Shown here piece after piece: positions 33,685-43,224 of a stretch of 64,000 nt of DNA. The notes under the pieces were generated by a model. The model searched no databases. It was not told the origin of the DNA and saw only the letters and a program-made list of their open reading frames with translations. Where the stretch lies: contig JANXYB010000109.1 in NCBI GenBank assembly GCA_025350325.1, positions 1 to 64,000 of the forward strand. Direction: 5' to 3'. The position numbers and the translations under genes were made by a program. Numbering within the stretch: the first letter of the stretch is position 1; every line of letters begins with the position of its first letter. Source of the stretch: Acidobacteriaceae bacterium. Its GTDB lineage: Bacteria > Acidobacteriota > Terriglobia > Terriglobales > Acidobacteriaceae.

Positions 33685-36600
33685 TTGAACCTTTTCCAGT
33701 CGGCTCACTGCAGAACTGACTGCCTCAGCGATGAAACAGAATGTAGGCGCAACGTGAAATCCAAGTCTCGCGCACCCAGGGCCAGTTCCCTTGTCTCACT
33801 CGATACCCCAGATCATGCACTCGTCGCCCACGACGGTTCTTTTCCAATAGTGGCAGTCGGAGCATCCGCGGGCGGTCTCGAAGCTTATACCCAATTGTTT
33901 CGCGCCTTGCCCGCGAAAACAGGTATGGCCTTTGTTGTGGTGCAGCATCTAGACCCGAATCATCAGAGTAAGCTGTCGGACCTGATCGCCAAGACGACCA
34001 AGTTGCCGGTTGAGGAAGTCAGGTCGGGGGTTACTGTAAAAGTTGATCACATATATGTGATCCCTCCCAACGCCTTTCTCACGATCGCTGAAGGCGTGTT
34101 CTCGCTCACTCCTCGGAGCAAGGAACTAGGACAGCATCTCGCGGTAAACCACTTCATGCGTTCGCTTGCCGAAAATCATGGCAACAAGGCGATCGGAGTC
34201 ATTCTTTCAGGGACGGGCGCGGATGGAACTCCAGGCTTGGAGACCATCAAGGCGGAGGGAGGGATAACCTTTGCCCAAACGCCCTCGACCGCGAAGTACG
34301 ATGGAATGCCCCAGAGTGCGATCGATTCCGGATGTGTCGACTTCATCCTGCCGCCCAAAGACATTGCCGCAGAGCTTCTGCGGATTCAACATCATCCGTA
34401 CGTGCTGCAGCAGGAAGCCGTCAATGAGGCAGCCGAGGCTAATTCTCCAGAACCCCCGCTGGGGGACTTCGCTGTGATCCTGGAAGAGTTGCGACGGGCG
34501 AGCCTGGTGGATTTCAGCCAGTATCGACCGAATACGATTCAACGGCGAGCGCTGCGGCGGATGGTGATCCTCAAACTCGATTCGCTTTCTGACTATGCGC
34601 TGTACATGAAGGAACATCCCGATGAAGGTGAGAAACTTTACGACGACATCCTCATCGCTGTCACCAGTTTTTTCCGCGATACCGAAGCTTTCGAGTCCCT
34701 GAAAAAACACGTTTTCCCCGCGATTGTGGCGGATAAAGCGAATAAAGGAACAATCCGGATTTGGGCGCCCGGATGTTCAACCGGCGAAGAAACTTACTCG
34801 CTAGCGATGACACTTTTGGAGTGTCTTGGCGACAAGGCCTCCAGCTTTCAGGTGCAGATATTTGGAACGGACCTCAATGAGAAAGGCATTCAAAAAGCTC
34901 GCGCCGGAATTTACCGCGAAAGCATTGCCGAAGAAGTGTCGCCGGAGCGTTTGCAACGCTTTTTTGTAAAAGTTGCCAACGGGTATAGGGTCAACAAGGG
35001 CGTGCGGGATATGTGCATTTTTGCACGTCAGAACCTGGCCGTCGATCCACCGTTTTCGCAGATGAACCTGGTGGTCTGCCGCAATCTACTGATTTACATT
35101 CAACCCGTCCTGCAGAAAAAGATCATTCCAATTTTGCACTACGCGCTTAAATCTCCGGGATTCCTAATGTTAGGTAGTTCGGAGAGCGTCGCGGCTTATC
35201 CTGACGTGTTTTCTACTGTCGATAAGAAGCAGAAGATATACAGCAAGAAACTTTCTGGACGTCGTCTGTCTTATGACTTCGGCAACACCTTCCATCCCGC
35301 AGAGAAAGGCCATCCCCTTCCTAAACGCGCTTCGCAACCTCGCGATTTGCCCGTGCCTGAGATCGACTTTCAGGCTGAAGCGGATCGTCTTGTACTCAAA
35401 AAGCACGCCCCGGTGGGGGTTGTTGTAAATAGTGCGATGGAAGTGGTCCAATTTCGCGGCCGAACCACTCCATACCTTGAGCCCGCACCAGGAAGACCCA
35501 CTTTGAATCTGCTCAAATTGGCGCGCAACGGACTGGCGCTCGAACTACGAAGTCTTATTAACGCAGCAACCAAGAAGGATGTTCCGGTCAAAAAAGACGC
35601 GGTCGCCTTTGACGACAACGGTCATAAACGGCTTCTTAATTTATCGGTTTCCCCTCTCGGCGAGAAAGGCTCCGGCTACAAACGCTGCTTCCTCGTACTT
35701 TTTGAACCGGTTTTGTTGCCTCAAGCTACGAATTCAAAAGGCAACGGGCAGCCTAAGACTAGAGAGACAGCTCAAAACAAACAGGAAGTGAAAAGGCTGA
35801 AACTGGAACTTGCAGATGCCATGGATGCACTGCATGCCGCAGTCGAATCGGAAGATTCGTTCAAAGAAGAGTTTCAGTCGGTGAATGAAGAGATTCTTTC
35901 GGCCAACGAAGAACTGCAAAGCACCAACGAAGAGTTAGAGACCTCAAAAGAGGAGCTGCAATCCGCGAATGAAGAGCTCAACACTCTCACCGAAGAACTG
36001 CGCAATCACAACGTCGATCTGAGCCAGTTGAGTAACGATCTCTCAAACCTTCTTGACGCAATCCGTATTCCGATTGTCTTTGTGGGGGCCGATCTGCGCA
36101 TCCGCCGCTTCACCTCGACGGCAACTGAAATCTTCCGCCTGCTTCCCTCCGATATAGGGCGGCCCATTACGGACATCAAGCATGACCTTGATGTGCCCGA
36201 CCTAGCAAAAATGATTCAGCTTACGGTTGCGAATCTCGTTTCGACGCAACGCGAAATCAAGGATGTCGCAGGCCGCTGGCGCTCCCTAGAGATCCGGCCC
36301 TACAGGACTGGAGACAACAGGATCGAAGGCGCCATAGTTGCTCTGCCCGACATAGACCGCCTGAAGCACAGCGAACAGTATCTGAAACAGATCATCGACA
36401 ATGTGCCGAACCCATTGCTGGTTCTTGATCAAGATTTGAAGATCTTGCTGGCCAATTTGAGTTTTTGTACGACCTTTGAGGTGTCTCAGGCGGAAACGGC
36501 TGGCCAGCTACTCTATCGCCTCGGCAATGAGCAGTGGAATATTCCAAAACTAAAGGTCTTGTTAGAAGACGTGCTGACCAAGAAATCTTTTGTAAGAGAT

Positions 36601-37947
36601 TTCGTAGTGGCGCACGAATTTCCTGGAATCGGCTGGAAGACGATGCTGGTCGGTGCCCAACGTATCGAGGATATCGCCGGCGGCGGCAGGGCAATGATTC
36701 TACTTGCTGTTGAAGACATTACAGAACGCAGGAGTGCTGAGGAAGCCGAGAAGCGGTTCTCTCAGGAGATTGAGAAGCAGGCGCGCACGTTTGACACCGC
36801 ACTCTCCTCCATCACGGACTTTGCCTATACATTTGACCGCTCCGGCCGTTTCGTATATGCCAACAAACCTCTTCTTGATGTGTGGGGCCTCACGCTGGAG
36901 CAGGCAGTTGGCAAGACCTTTTTTGAATTGCCCTATCCCCACGATCTCGCCCTCAAGTTTCAAGGCCAGATTCAACAGGTTTTCGCAACCGGGCAGAAGA
37001 TTACCGATGAGACGCAATATACAAGCCCTGCGGGAGCAGTTGGATATTACGAGTACATCTTCAACCCCATCATCAGCGCCGATGGAAACTGTGAAATGAT
37101 CGCGGGATCGACACGCGACGTAACGGGTCGGAAACAAGCAGAAGCAGCCCTGTTAAAATCGGAGAAATTAGCAGCTGCCGGACGTTTGGCTGCCACGCTC
37201 GCACACGAAATAAACAACCCACTGCAAGCCGTAACTAACCTGATGACGCTCTTGAAGCAGTCGCCAGCTCTGAGTTCAGAAGATCTGGCTCATGCCTCTA
37301 CGGCAGACGAAGAACTCGGCCGCATAGCGCATTTGACGCAGCAATCTCTGGGGTTTTATCGCGAATCGATTTTTCCGACGTCAGTCGATTTGGAGCAGGT
37401 GCTGGATAGCATCTTTACCCTCTACGCCAAGCGCACTAAGGCAAGAAACATTTCGATTACGAAACAATATCGGTCGGATGGAGCGACCATCGACAGCTAT
37501 CCGGGCGAGATTCGGCAAGTGTTTTCGACTCTCTTACTGAATGCCATGGAAGCCATTCCTGACAATGGAACGATTGCCATACGCGTTCGTCAAGGGGTTC
37601 ACTGGAAAGATGCAGCGGTGCATGGCATACAGATCGCATTTGCGGATAATGGTGTGGGAATTCCTGCCAAGAACAAATCGCACATTTTCGAACCATTTTT
37701 TACGACCAAGGGCGAGCAAGGCACCGGGCTCGGTCTTTGGGTTGCGAATGAGATTGTGAATCGCCTCGGCGGCTCCCTTCGTATGCGCAGCAGTGTTAAC
37801 CCTGAGAAGCGCGGTACCTGTTTCTCGATGTTCCTACCTGACAACCTGCCAGGGACTCTGGCGTCAAATGTAGGGCTTGCGGACGGTGTGCGGAATCGTC
37901 TCGGTAAGACTACGCGACTGCCCGCTGCAACTAAGGTGGGGATGTAA
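33685..37947 (+). CDS. CheB-CheR-PAS-histidine kinase hybrid protein
   Basis: A 1420-aa cytoplasmic signalling protein. CheB methylesterase domain about 50-235: Ser61 in VGASAGGLEAY, His in VVQHLDPNHQ, Asp in LSGTGADGTPGL. CheR methyltransferase about 260-530: WAPGCSTGEETYSLAM and NLLIYIQP. A PAS-like linker follows, then a coiled coil at about 715-780 (NEELQSTNEELETSKEEL), three PAS regions, and a HisKA/HATPase module: His1174 in LAHEINNPLQAV, N/G boxes ADNGVGIPAKN and GTGLGLWVANE. No receiver domain is present, so its target regulator lies elsewhere. The frame opens at TTG 33685; GTG 33754 is an alternative start. No chemotaxis genes are nearby. Confidence 0.9.
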   Translation: MNLFQSAHCRTDCLSDETECRRNVKSKSRAPRASSLVSLDTPDHALVAHDGSFPIVAVGASAGGLEAYTQLFRALPAKTGMAFVVVQHLDPNHQSKLSDLIAKTTKLPVEEVRSGVTVKVDHIYVIPPNAFLTIAEGVFSLTPRSKELGQHLAVNHFMRSLAENHGNKAIGVILSGTGADGTPGLETIKAEGGITFAQTPSTAKYDGMPQSAIDSGCVDFILPPKDIAAELLRIQHHPYVLQQEAVNEAAEANSPEPPLGDFAVILEELRRASLVDFSQYRPNTIQRRALRRMVILKLDSLSDYALYMKEHPDEGEKLYDDILIAVTSFFRDTEAFESLKKHVFPAIVADKANKGTIRIWAPGCSTGEETYSLAMTLLECLGDKASSFQVQIFGTDLNEKGIQKARAGIYRESIAEEVSPERLQRFFVKVANGYRVNKGVRDMCIFARQNLAVDPPFSQMNLVVCRNLLIYIQPVLQKKIIPILHYALKSPGFLMLGSSESVAAYPDVFSTVDKKQKIYSKKLSGRRLSYDFGNTFHPAEKGHPLPKRASQPRDLPVPEIDFQAEADRLVLKKHAPVGVVVNSAMEVVQFRGRTTPYLEPAPGRPTLNLLKLARNGLALELRSLINAATKKDVPVKKDAVAFDDNGHKRLLNLSVSPLGEKGSGYKRCFLVLFEPVLLPQATNSKGNGQPKTRETAQNKQEVKRLKLELADAMDALHAAVESEDSFKEEFQSVNEEILSANEELQSTNEELETSKEELQSANEELNTLTEELRNHNVDLSQLSNDLSNLLDAIRIPIVFVGADLRIRRFTSTATEIFRLLPSDIGRPITDIKHDLDVPDLAKMIQLTVANLVSTQREIKDVAGRWRSLEIRPYRTGDNRIEGAIVALPDIDRLKHSEQYLKQIIDNVPNPLLVLDQDLKILLANLSFCTTFEVSQAETAGQLLYRLGNEQWNIPKLKVLLEDVLTKKSFVRDFVVAHEFPGIGWKTMLVGAQRIEDIAGGGRAMILLAVEDITERRSAEEAEKRFSQEIEKQARTFDTALSSITDFAYTFDRSGRFVYANKPLLDVWGLTLEQAVGKTFFELPYPHDLALKFQGQIQQVFATGQKITDETQYTSPAGAVGYYEYIFNPIISADGNCEMIAGSTRDVTGRKQAEAALLKSEKLAAAGRLAATLAHEINNPLQAVTNLMTLLKQSPALSSEDLAHASTADEELGRIAHLTQQSLGFYRESIFPTSVDLEQVLDSIFTLYAKRTKARNISITKQYRSDGATIDSYPGEIRQVFSTLLLNAMEAIPDNGTIAIRVRQGVHWKDAAVHGIQIAFADNGVGIPAKNKSHIFEPFFTTKGEQGTGLGLWVANEIVNRLGGSLRMRSSVNPEKRGTCFSMFLPDNLPGTLASNVGLADGVRNRLGKTTRLPAATKVGM

Positions 37948-38115
37948 AATCGCGGCCGGCCGCCAGAGCTAATTTTAGGCGCGAACACCAGAGATTCTTA
38001 AGAAGCACGCTACAGGGGATTCGCCTTGATTAGCTGATTTTGCGTTCGCACTTTACGCATTGTTCTGCATAAGCTTCTCGCGAAAACGCTGGTTTAATCA
38101 AACACACCACACGGG

Positions 38116-38137
38116 GCCGTCTGACTCAGCAGACGGC
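38116..38137. terminator. Terminator between convergent genes
   Basis: GCCGTCTG / CAGACGGC, 8-base stem with a 6-base loop, and outer ACACGG-like pairs; GTGTTTT follows on the plus strand. It serves the kinase and perhaps the S53 peptidase gene from the other side. Confidence 0.65.
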
Positions 38138-38163
38138 TCCGCGCGTGTTTTGGTGCCTTCGTT

Positions 38164-41100
38164 CTAATGCACAACTTGTGAGAGGGCTACCGACGTACTG
38201 CCCGCGTAGGTCGAGCTGCCGCTGTAGACCGCCGTGATGGAGTGAGTTCCGACAGCAAGCGTTGTGGTTGCAAAGCTTGCTGTCCCGCTGGTGAGAGTTG
38301 CAGTGCCAAGCATTGTTGCGCCATTTTTAAAGGTCACCGTGCCCGTGGGAGTTCCGGAAATGGAGGGATGAGCCTTCGCGGTGAAGGTAATTTTCTTTCC
38401 AACTCCTGCCGGGTTGAGCGAGGAGGTAAGGGTGGTGGTTGTTTTTTCGTGGACTACTGCGGTCACTGTCCCCGACGTGCTGTTGAAGAAGGTGGCTGCG
38501 CCAGAGTACGTCGCAGTCAGAGGATCACTGCCGACCGGGAGGGTTGTGGTTGTGAGCGTGGCAGCACCACCCGTGAGAGTGACTGTGCCAAGCGTGACAG
38601 TGCCGCGCTTGAAGGTCACTGTCCCGGTCGGCGTTCCCGACGGAGACGCTGCGACAACTGCCTTGAGAGCGACACTTTGCCCGTTGACTGATGGGTTTGG
38701 AGTAACGGTAAGTGTTGCGGTCGTTTTTGCTTTGACGGTGAAGGCGACTGATTTTGCCGTCTCAGTGTTGCCCGCGTTATCGGTGCTGAAGTACTTCAGA
38801 GTGTGGCCGCCCAAAGCCACCACATTGATGGGAGCGGAGTAGAGAGTGATTGCGCCGCCGTCCAACTGGTAAGACGTGCTTTGAACTCCGCTCAGGGCAT
38901 CCGTGGCGTTCAAAGTTACTTTCACGGCCGTGTCATACACTGCACCGTTCAGAGTGCCAGCTAGTGTCGCAGATGTCACTGGAGCGGTTTCGTCGATGTC
39001 GACATACTTGAATGGTTCTGGACTGAAGTTGCCGGCATTGTCCTCTGTGAAGTAGTAGATGTAGTGCTTTCCTGGTGCGCTGATGACAAACGGCGCGGTG
39101 TAAACAGCACAGGAGCCGAGAGTTCCTGACGAGCATGCTCCGGTATCAATCGCGTAGAAGGTCTTCTTGATACCTGAGGCGCCTGTGCCAGGGTCGGAAG
39201 GGCTGAGGGCTACCGTTACGGCTTGCTTGTTCCAACCTTTGCTGTCTGCGGCCGGGGAGCTTGCGATGCCTACAGTCGGCTTGACCGTGTCATAGCAGAG
39301 CCAATAATAGTATTGGTTTCCAGAGGTGATGCCGCTGTTGTCCCATGCATCGACAGTAGCGTAGTGGCATCCTTGTCCGGCCCAGGAGAGTTGGAGGTAT
39401 CCAGAGGTAGCGTTAGGAAATTGTGGACCGCTGTAAAAGGAGTTCCCGCTGCCAGGGGTAGCTTCTGAGGTGGGATCGCTGAACGCACTATCCCAAGCCT
39501 GGGAGAAACCAGCCACTCCGGTCGCAGGATAACCGCCGCCGGTATCGGTCACGGTCCAGCTTACTGTCTGATCGGTATTGAACCATGTGTTCGAGGTAGG
39601 ACTTACCGTGGGGCCGCTGAAATGCACTACCGGCGCGCCAAAGTCTCCGAGGTCATAGGTATTAAAACCCCATGCGAGTTGCAGAGCATTAAAAGATCCC
39701 CATCCTGTGACTGCGTCGTAACCAGCTGCGGCGCAATACGATCCGAGACCCCAATAAGCAGTGTCATCGTTACTGTTGCAGCCAGACTTGATGTCGTAGA
39801 AGGGGTAATGTGCTTCGTAGCTGGAGCCCGGGTGCTGCGCCAGCCAGTAGATCTTGTAGTCGATCTCGCCGAGTGGGGCCCCGCCGAGCCCTAAAGAAAG
39901 CAGATATGCATCGGCTTGAGCGACAAAGCCCGACATCATCGGAGAAGCGATGCTGGTCCCGGCCACTCCGCGCAGAGCTCCATTGAAGTAATAATTTTGG
40001 CCGGAGTGCGCGCTTGCGTTCAAAGCAATGTCGGGCACGCTACGGCTGCCGGCACCGCAATAAGGTGAAGACTGATAACCTGGCGCAGACCATTTGGCGC
40101 TGCAACCGCCTCCCGATCCACCATCATTGACAGAGCACGAGCCTGAAGACGAATCACCCGTCCAAGCTACTTCAGCAGCAAACGTGCCATCGCTGTAGAG
40201 TTCCAGTTGCGAACCGCCCACTGCAACGACATCGGGGTCTGATCCGGGATAGATTGTCGCAAGGAAATTGCCGCAACCTGTGGATGCGCCACCGTCACCT
40301 GACGCCGCCATAATAGTCCAGCCCTGGCCAATCATCTGGTTAAAGATGGCATGCCATGAGTTCATCACGCTGTCGGATACCCCGGCATATTCAGCGAGGC
40401 CGTAGCTGATGTTAACCACGCGTACATGATTGTCGGTCAACATCTGCTGATACAAAGTTCCGAAGGATCCGAATCCTGACGCAGCCTCGTAGACCCACAC
40501 TTGTGCTGTGTCTTGGTAAGACCCGCGGCTGTTAGAGGTGGCCACGGACCACTCCAGATCGAGCGTTGTCTCGTCGTCGCAGCAGTAGGGCGTTCCGCCA
40601 ACCCATACCCGGTGATAAAACCAGGCAAGGTACGGATACTGATTGTGAAAGCCTAGCCAATCGCTGTCTGCAAAATCTCCATCGGTAGCAAGACCAATCG
40701 AAGTCTCCACCGGCGAACCGTCCGAGTTGTGCAGCGGGTTGCAGCAATGCCCCTGAGCTTGAAGAGCGTTGTAGTCGTACCCATTTGAATTCCATATGTC
40801 TGTCGGATCGATAAAGCCGTTGGTGAGCTGCGATCCGATCTGGCTACCTTTTTGCTTTACGGCAGAAGGTTTCAGGAGTGCCTGCGAAGAATCGCCGTGC
40901 GATACAGGCCCCTCAATTCGCAGTGGACCGGGGCTGTAATCGGGGCCGCGGACGCCCTTGGTCCCTGCACCCGCGGGACGCATTCTCTGGATGCTGTTCA
41001 AGCCGTCGACCGACCCAATAATCTTTGCAAGATTGGCAGGGATGACCGGATCTCGATCGTTGGAAAACTCTACCTGACCATTCACGTCGTAGTTGTTGAT

Positions 41101-41595
41101 CGATATACGGAAGGCCTGCTGTATAGAGGCGACAGTTCCCTCGACGTTCACCATCAAACGATTGGGATATCTGGCGGTGACTGTCAACCCATTACTCTTG
41201 GCCCAATCCACAACGCCCTGTTCGTCTTGTGCAGACGGCGCGAAACGCTGGTTCCATTGTTCGGGAGTCACGTATTTGTGGAAGTTGGGCGACGACTTGT
41301 CTTGCAGTTCCTGCAGAAACTTTTCCTCTGCGGCCATGTTCGGCGGGGTGATTCCGATAGCGAGTCGCAATTTCGAATTGGCGTCGTACTGGTGAATCAG
41401 TTTAGCCGTCCCCATCAATACTTGGTGTGGTGTGGAAGAGTGGGCGATGGGCGAATCTTTAAGTGTGGAAATCTGTGGCTGCTGGCTCAATGCCATCAGG
41501 TTTGCGGCAACGAAAAACAAACCGGCGACAAGAGACACACATATGCTCAGCCTCCGAGTCGAGGTTCTGGCGGAAGTCAGGCCGTAATCACGCAT
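38164..41595 (-). CDS. S53 (sedolisin-type) serine-carboxyl peptidase with Ig-like tail
   Basis: A 1143-aa exported peptidase. After the signal peptide (about 15-36) comes a Pro-kumamolisin activation domain (about 55-200: FLQELQDKSSPNFHKYVTPEQW). The catalytic domain has Glu342 and Asp346 in DETTLDLEWSV, the oxyanion Asp434 in AASGDGGAST, and Ser548 in VAGTSIASPMMSGF. Residues about 690-960 hold two Ig/OmpL47-like modules (TAPVTSATLAGT, YQLDGG), and the last 180 residues two near-identical Big_3-like repeats (SGTPTGTVTFKRGTVTLGT / SGTPTGTVTFKNGATMLGT). Sedolisins act at acid pH, which fits an acidobacterium. All catalytic residues are intact. The N-terminal propeptide is cut on activation. 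Confidence 0.92.
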   Translation of the reverse strand: MRDYGLTSARTSTRRLSICVSLVAGLFFVAANLMALSQQPQISTLKDSPIAHSSTPHQVLMGTAKLIHQYDANSKLRLAIGITPPNMAAEEKFLQELQDKSSPNFHKYVTPEQWNQRFAPSAQDEQGVVDWAKSNGLTVTARYPNRLMVNVEGTVASIQQAFRISINNYDVNGQVEFSNDRDPVIPANLAKIIGSVDGLNSIQRMRPAGAGTKGVRGPDYSPGPLRIEGPVSHGDSSQALLKPSAVKQKGSQIGSQLTNGFIDPTDIWNSNGYDYNALQAQGHCCNPLHNSDGSPVETSIGLATDGDFADSDWLGFHNQYPYLAWFYHRVWVGGTPYCCDDETTLDLEWSVATSNSRGSYQDTAQVWVYEAASGFGSFGTLYQQMLTDNHVRVVNISYGLAEYAGVSDSVMNSWHAIFNQMIGQGWTIMAASGDGGASTGCGNFLATIYPGSDPDVVAVGGSQLELYSDGTFAAEVAWTGDSSSGSCSVNDGGSGGGCSAKWSAPGYQSSPYCGAGSRSVPDIALNASAHSGQNYYFNGALRGVAGTSIASPMMSGFVAQADAYLLSLGLGGAPLGEIDYKIYWLAQHPGSSYEAHYPFYDIKSGCNSNDDTAYWGLGSYCAAAGYDAVTGWGSFNALQLAWGFNTYDLGDFGAPVVHFSGPTVSPTSNTWFNTDQTVSWTVTDTGGGYPATGVAGFSQAWDSAFSDPTSEATPGSGNSFYSGPQFPNATSGYLQLSWAGQGCHYATVDAWDNSGITSGNQYYYWLCYDTVKPTVGIASSPAADSKGWNKQAVTVALSPSDPGTGASGIKKTFYAIDTGACSSGTLGSCAVYTAPFVISAPGKHYIYYFTEDNAGNFSPEPFKYVDIDETAPVTSATLAGTLNGAVYDTAVKVTLNATDALSGVQSTSYQLDGGAITLYSAPINVVALGGHTLKYFSTDNAGNTETAKSVAFTVKAKTTATLTVTPNPSVNGQSVALKAVVAASPSGTPTGTVTFKRGTVTLGTVTLTGGAATLTTTTLPVGSDPLTATYSGAATFFNSTSGTVTAVVHEKTTTTLTSSLNPAGVGKKITFTAKAHPSISGTPTGTVTFKNGATMLGTATLTSGTASFATTTLAVGTHSITAVYSGSSTYAGSTSVALSQVVH

Positions 41596-42006
41596 AACAA
41601 CTCTCCTTGATGGGGGATTTACTTGCTAAGGTCCCGGGGATAGATCCTCGCTTGCCAGGGCTGTCGGTCTAGCTGAGTTTCCTGGTGGGCGTACAGGATC
41701 TGCGGAATAGTGCTTATCGCACGCATTGCGTTTCAGCTATCTTTTCGATATCTCGACAAACCACTTTTTGTTGGGGCTGAAGTGTGATCGCGACCGTTGC
41801 GGCACATGCCTTGTTTTCTTAGCTAGAGATCGCTGAGCATCGTCTCCATAAACATTTCCAATTACACGTGAAACGATTCGGCTTTATTGCGCACTATCCC
41901 CTGTAGGCCGCAGTAAAGGAGAATCAGGAGGCAGCGATTCTCCGTCGCCAACACTGTTGTGTCACTCCGAATCAAAGCTGTCGTCCAACTCCGGGAGCGG
42001 AAGAAT
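41596..42006. other. Intergenic region, with an 8-bp inverted repeat
   Basis: About 410 bases without a supported gene. GGAGAATC (41918-41925) and GATTCTCC (41936-41943) form a perfect 8-base stem with a 10-base loop. No T run follows, so it may be a regulatory hairpin rather than a terminator. Confidence 0.45.
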
Positions 42007-42435
42007 ATGAATGAGAGCATCTCAATCTGGCGGACCACTTTTTCAGAGGTTTGGAGATTAACCCATCTCTACGCCGGAGATGGTGGTCCGCGAGAATTGC
42101 TTGTTCGCATCAGTTCGAGTATCGCGGAACGTTTAATGAATTGCATTTATTGCTTGAGCCTTTGGTTCTCTCATCCCTTGGCGATCTGGCTCAGCACCGG
42201 CTGGGTCGGACTGCTTCTCCACTGGCAGGCCCTCTGCGGATCGGCCTGCCGGATGGAAAAGAGTGCTCGACGTCGGAGCCAGGTCTGGTGCGGAATGCGA
42301 AGTCGTAAAGAAAAGACACAATGTGCTGCGCTGGGAAGTGACGCAGCCATGCGTGAAACTTCATGCACCCGTCGAGTCGCGCGGCGCTGCTGCGCTATCC
42401 ACACGCGCCTTTGCAGACACTTGTCAATCCCATGA
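42007..42435 (+). CDS. DUF1360-like membrane protein, tail probably frameshifted
   Basis: A 142-aa frame whose first 80 residues look real: WRTTFSEVWRLTHLYAGDGG, ELLVRISSSIAERLMNCIYCLSLWF and then a hydrophobic segment with HWQALCGSACRMEK. The Arg-Leu-Thr start, the Cys-x-x-Cys-Leu-Ser-x-Trp motif and the second helix are the DUF1360 pattern. Beyond about residue 85 the sequence becomes Arg/Cys-rich (RRVARRCCAIH) and does not look like protein; a +1 shift near 42255 would give a more natural tail. Start ATG 42007 has GGAAG upstream. It could be a decayed or misassembled gene. Confidence 0.5.
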   Translation: MNESISIWRTTFSEVWRLTHLYAGDGGPRELLVRISSSIAERLMNCIYCLSLWFSHPLAIWLSTGWVGLLLHWQALCGSACRMEKSARRRSQVWCGMRSRKEKTQCAALGSDAAMRETSCTRRVARRCCAIHTRLCRHLSIP

Positions 42436-42569
42436 CTTCTTCATCTACGCAAGCAACGATAGAGTGTAGCGCACAGGGATCCACGCCCCGTGTTCATTTG
42501 TTTTCCCGCCCAAGGGGACGGGGGTCTTCGCAACTAAATCCAGTGTTATACTTGCGTTCTCTTAAGGTC

Positions 42570-43166
42570 GTGGAGAACGATTTGGAATTTTATGCATTCG
42601 ATGCGAGTTACATCGAAAGTCTGCGCGAAGGAGAACTTCATACGCAGGAGCATTTCGTACGATATTTTACTGAGCTGCTCCAGCTTAAGCTTCGCGGTCG
42701 TCTCCAATCCCCGCAGGCCATCGAGGACGTTCGCCAGGAAACATTCGCCCGAGTTTTAACATCGCTGCGCAAAGAGAATGGCTTGCGTCAGCCTGAAAAA
42801 CTGGGTGCCTTCGTTAATACGGTTTGCAACAACGTTCTGTTTGAGTATTACCGCTCTTCTACGCGCAGCGACTCGCTTGATGAGGAGGGCTGCCCCGAGC
42901 CCGCCGCAACTGATGCGGATGCGCTCAGCATCGTCACCTCCAGACAGATCGAAGTAGAAGTCCGAGAGATTCTGCTAGGCATGCCACACCGCGATCGCTC
43001 CGTCTTAAAAGCTGTTTTTCTTGACGAACGCGATCGCGACGAAGTGTGTCGCGAGTTTGGCGTAGACAGGGAATATTTGCGGGTTCTGCTCCATCGTGCC
43101 AAGCAGGAATTCAAGGTCGAGTATCTAAAGCGAACCGAAGTGAGACCACATGCAACAAAAGCTTGA
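42570..43166 (+). CDS. ECF-type RNA polymerase sigma factor
   Basis: A 198-aa sigma factor. Region 2 contains HFVRYFTELLQLKLRGRL, IEDVRQETFARVLTSLRKE and FVNTVCNNVLFEYYR; a linker with Glu/Asp/Pro follows; region 4 has ILLGMPHRDRSVLKAVFLDE, RDEVCREFGVDREYLRVLLHRAKQE. GTG 42570 is chosen as the likely start, since homologues begin near here and the upstream in-frame codons overlap another gene and look random; the true start could be GTG 42543. The anti-sigma gene follows and the frames overlap (ATG 43150 lies inside this gene). The two proteins form a regulatory switch. Confidence 0.85.
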   Translation: MENDLEFYAFDASYIESLREGELHTQEHFVRYFTELLQLKLRGRLQSPQAIEDVRQETFARVLTSLRKENGLRQPEKLGAFVNTVCNNVLFEYYRSSTRSDSLDEEGCPEPAATDADALSIVTSRQIEVEVREILLGMPHRDRSVLKAVFLDERDRDEVCREFGVDREYLRVLLHRAKQEFKVEYLKRTEVRPHATKA

Positions 43167-43224
43167 TACGAATAGGCGGGCTGGTACACCATTTCTTGTA
43201 ATGCACCGACGAGGGGTCGGACCG

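Noticed and set aside
33494-33688. A 64-codon frame before the CheB-CheR kinase
   Set aside because: Not supported by a ribosome binding site or protein-like composition; lies in the promoter region.
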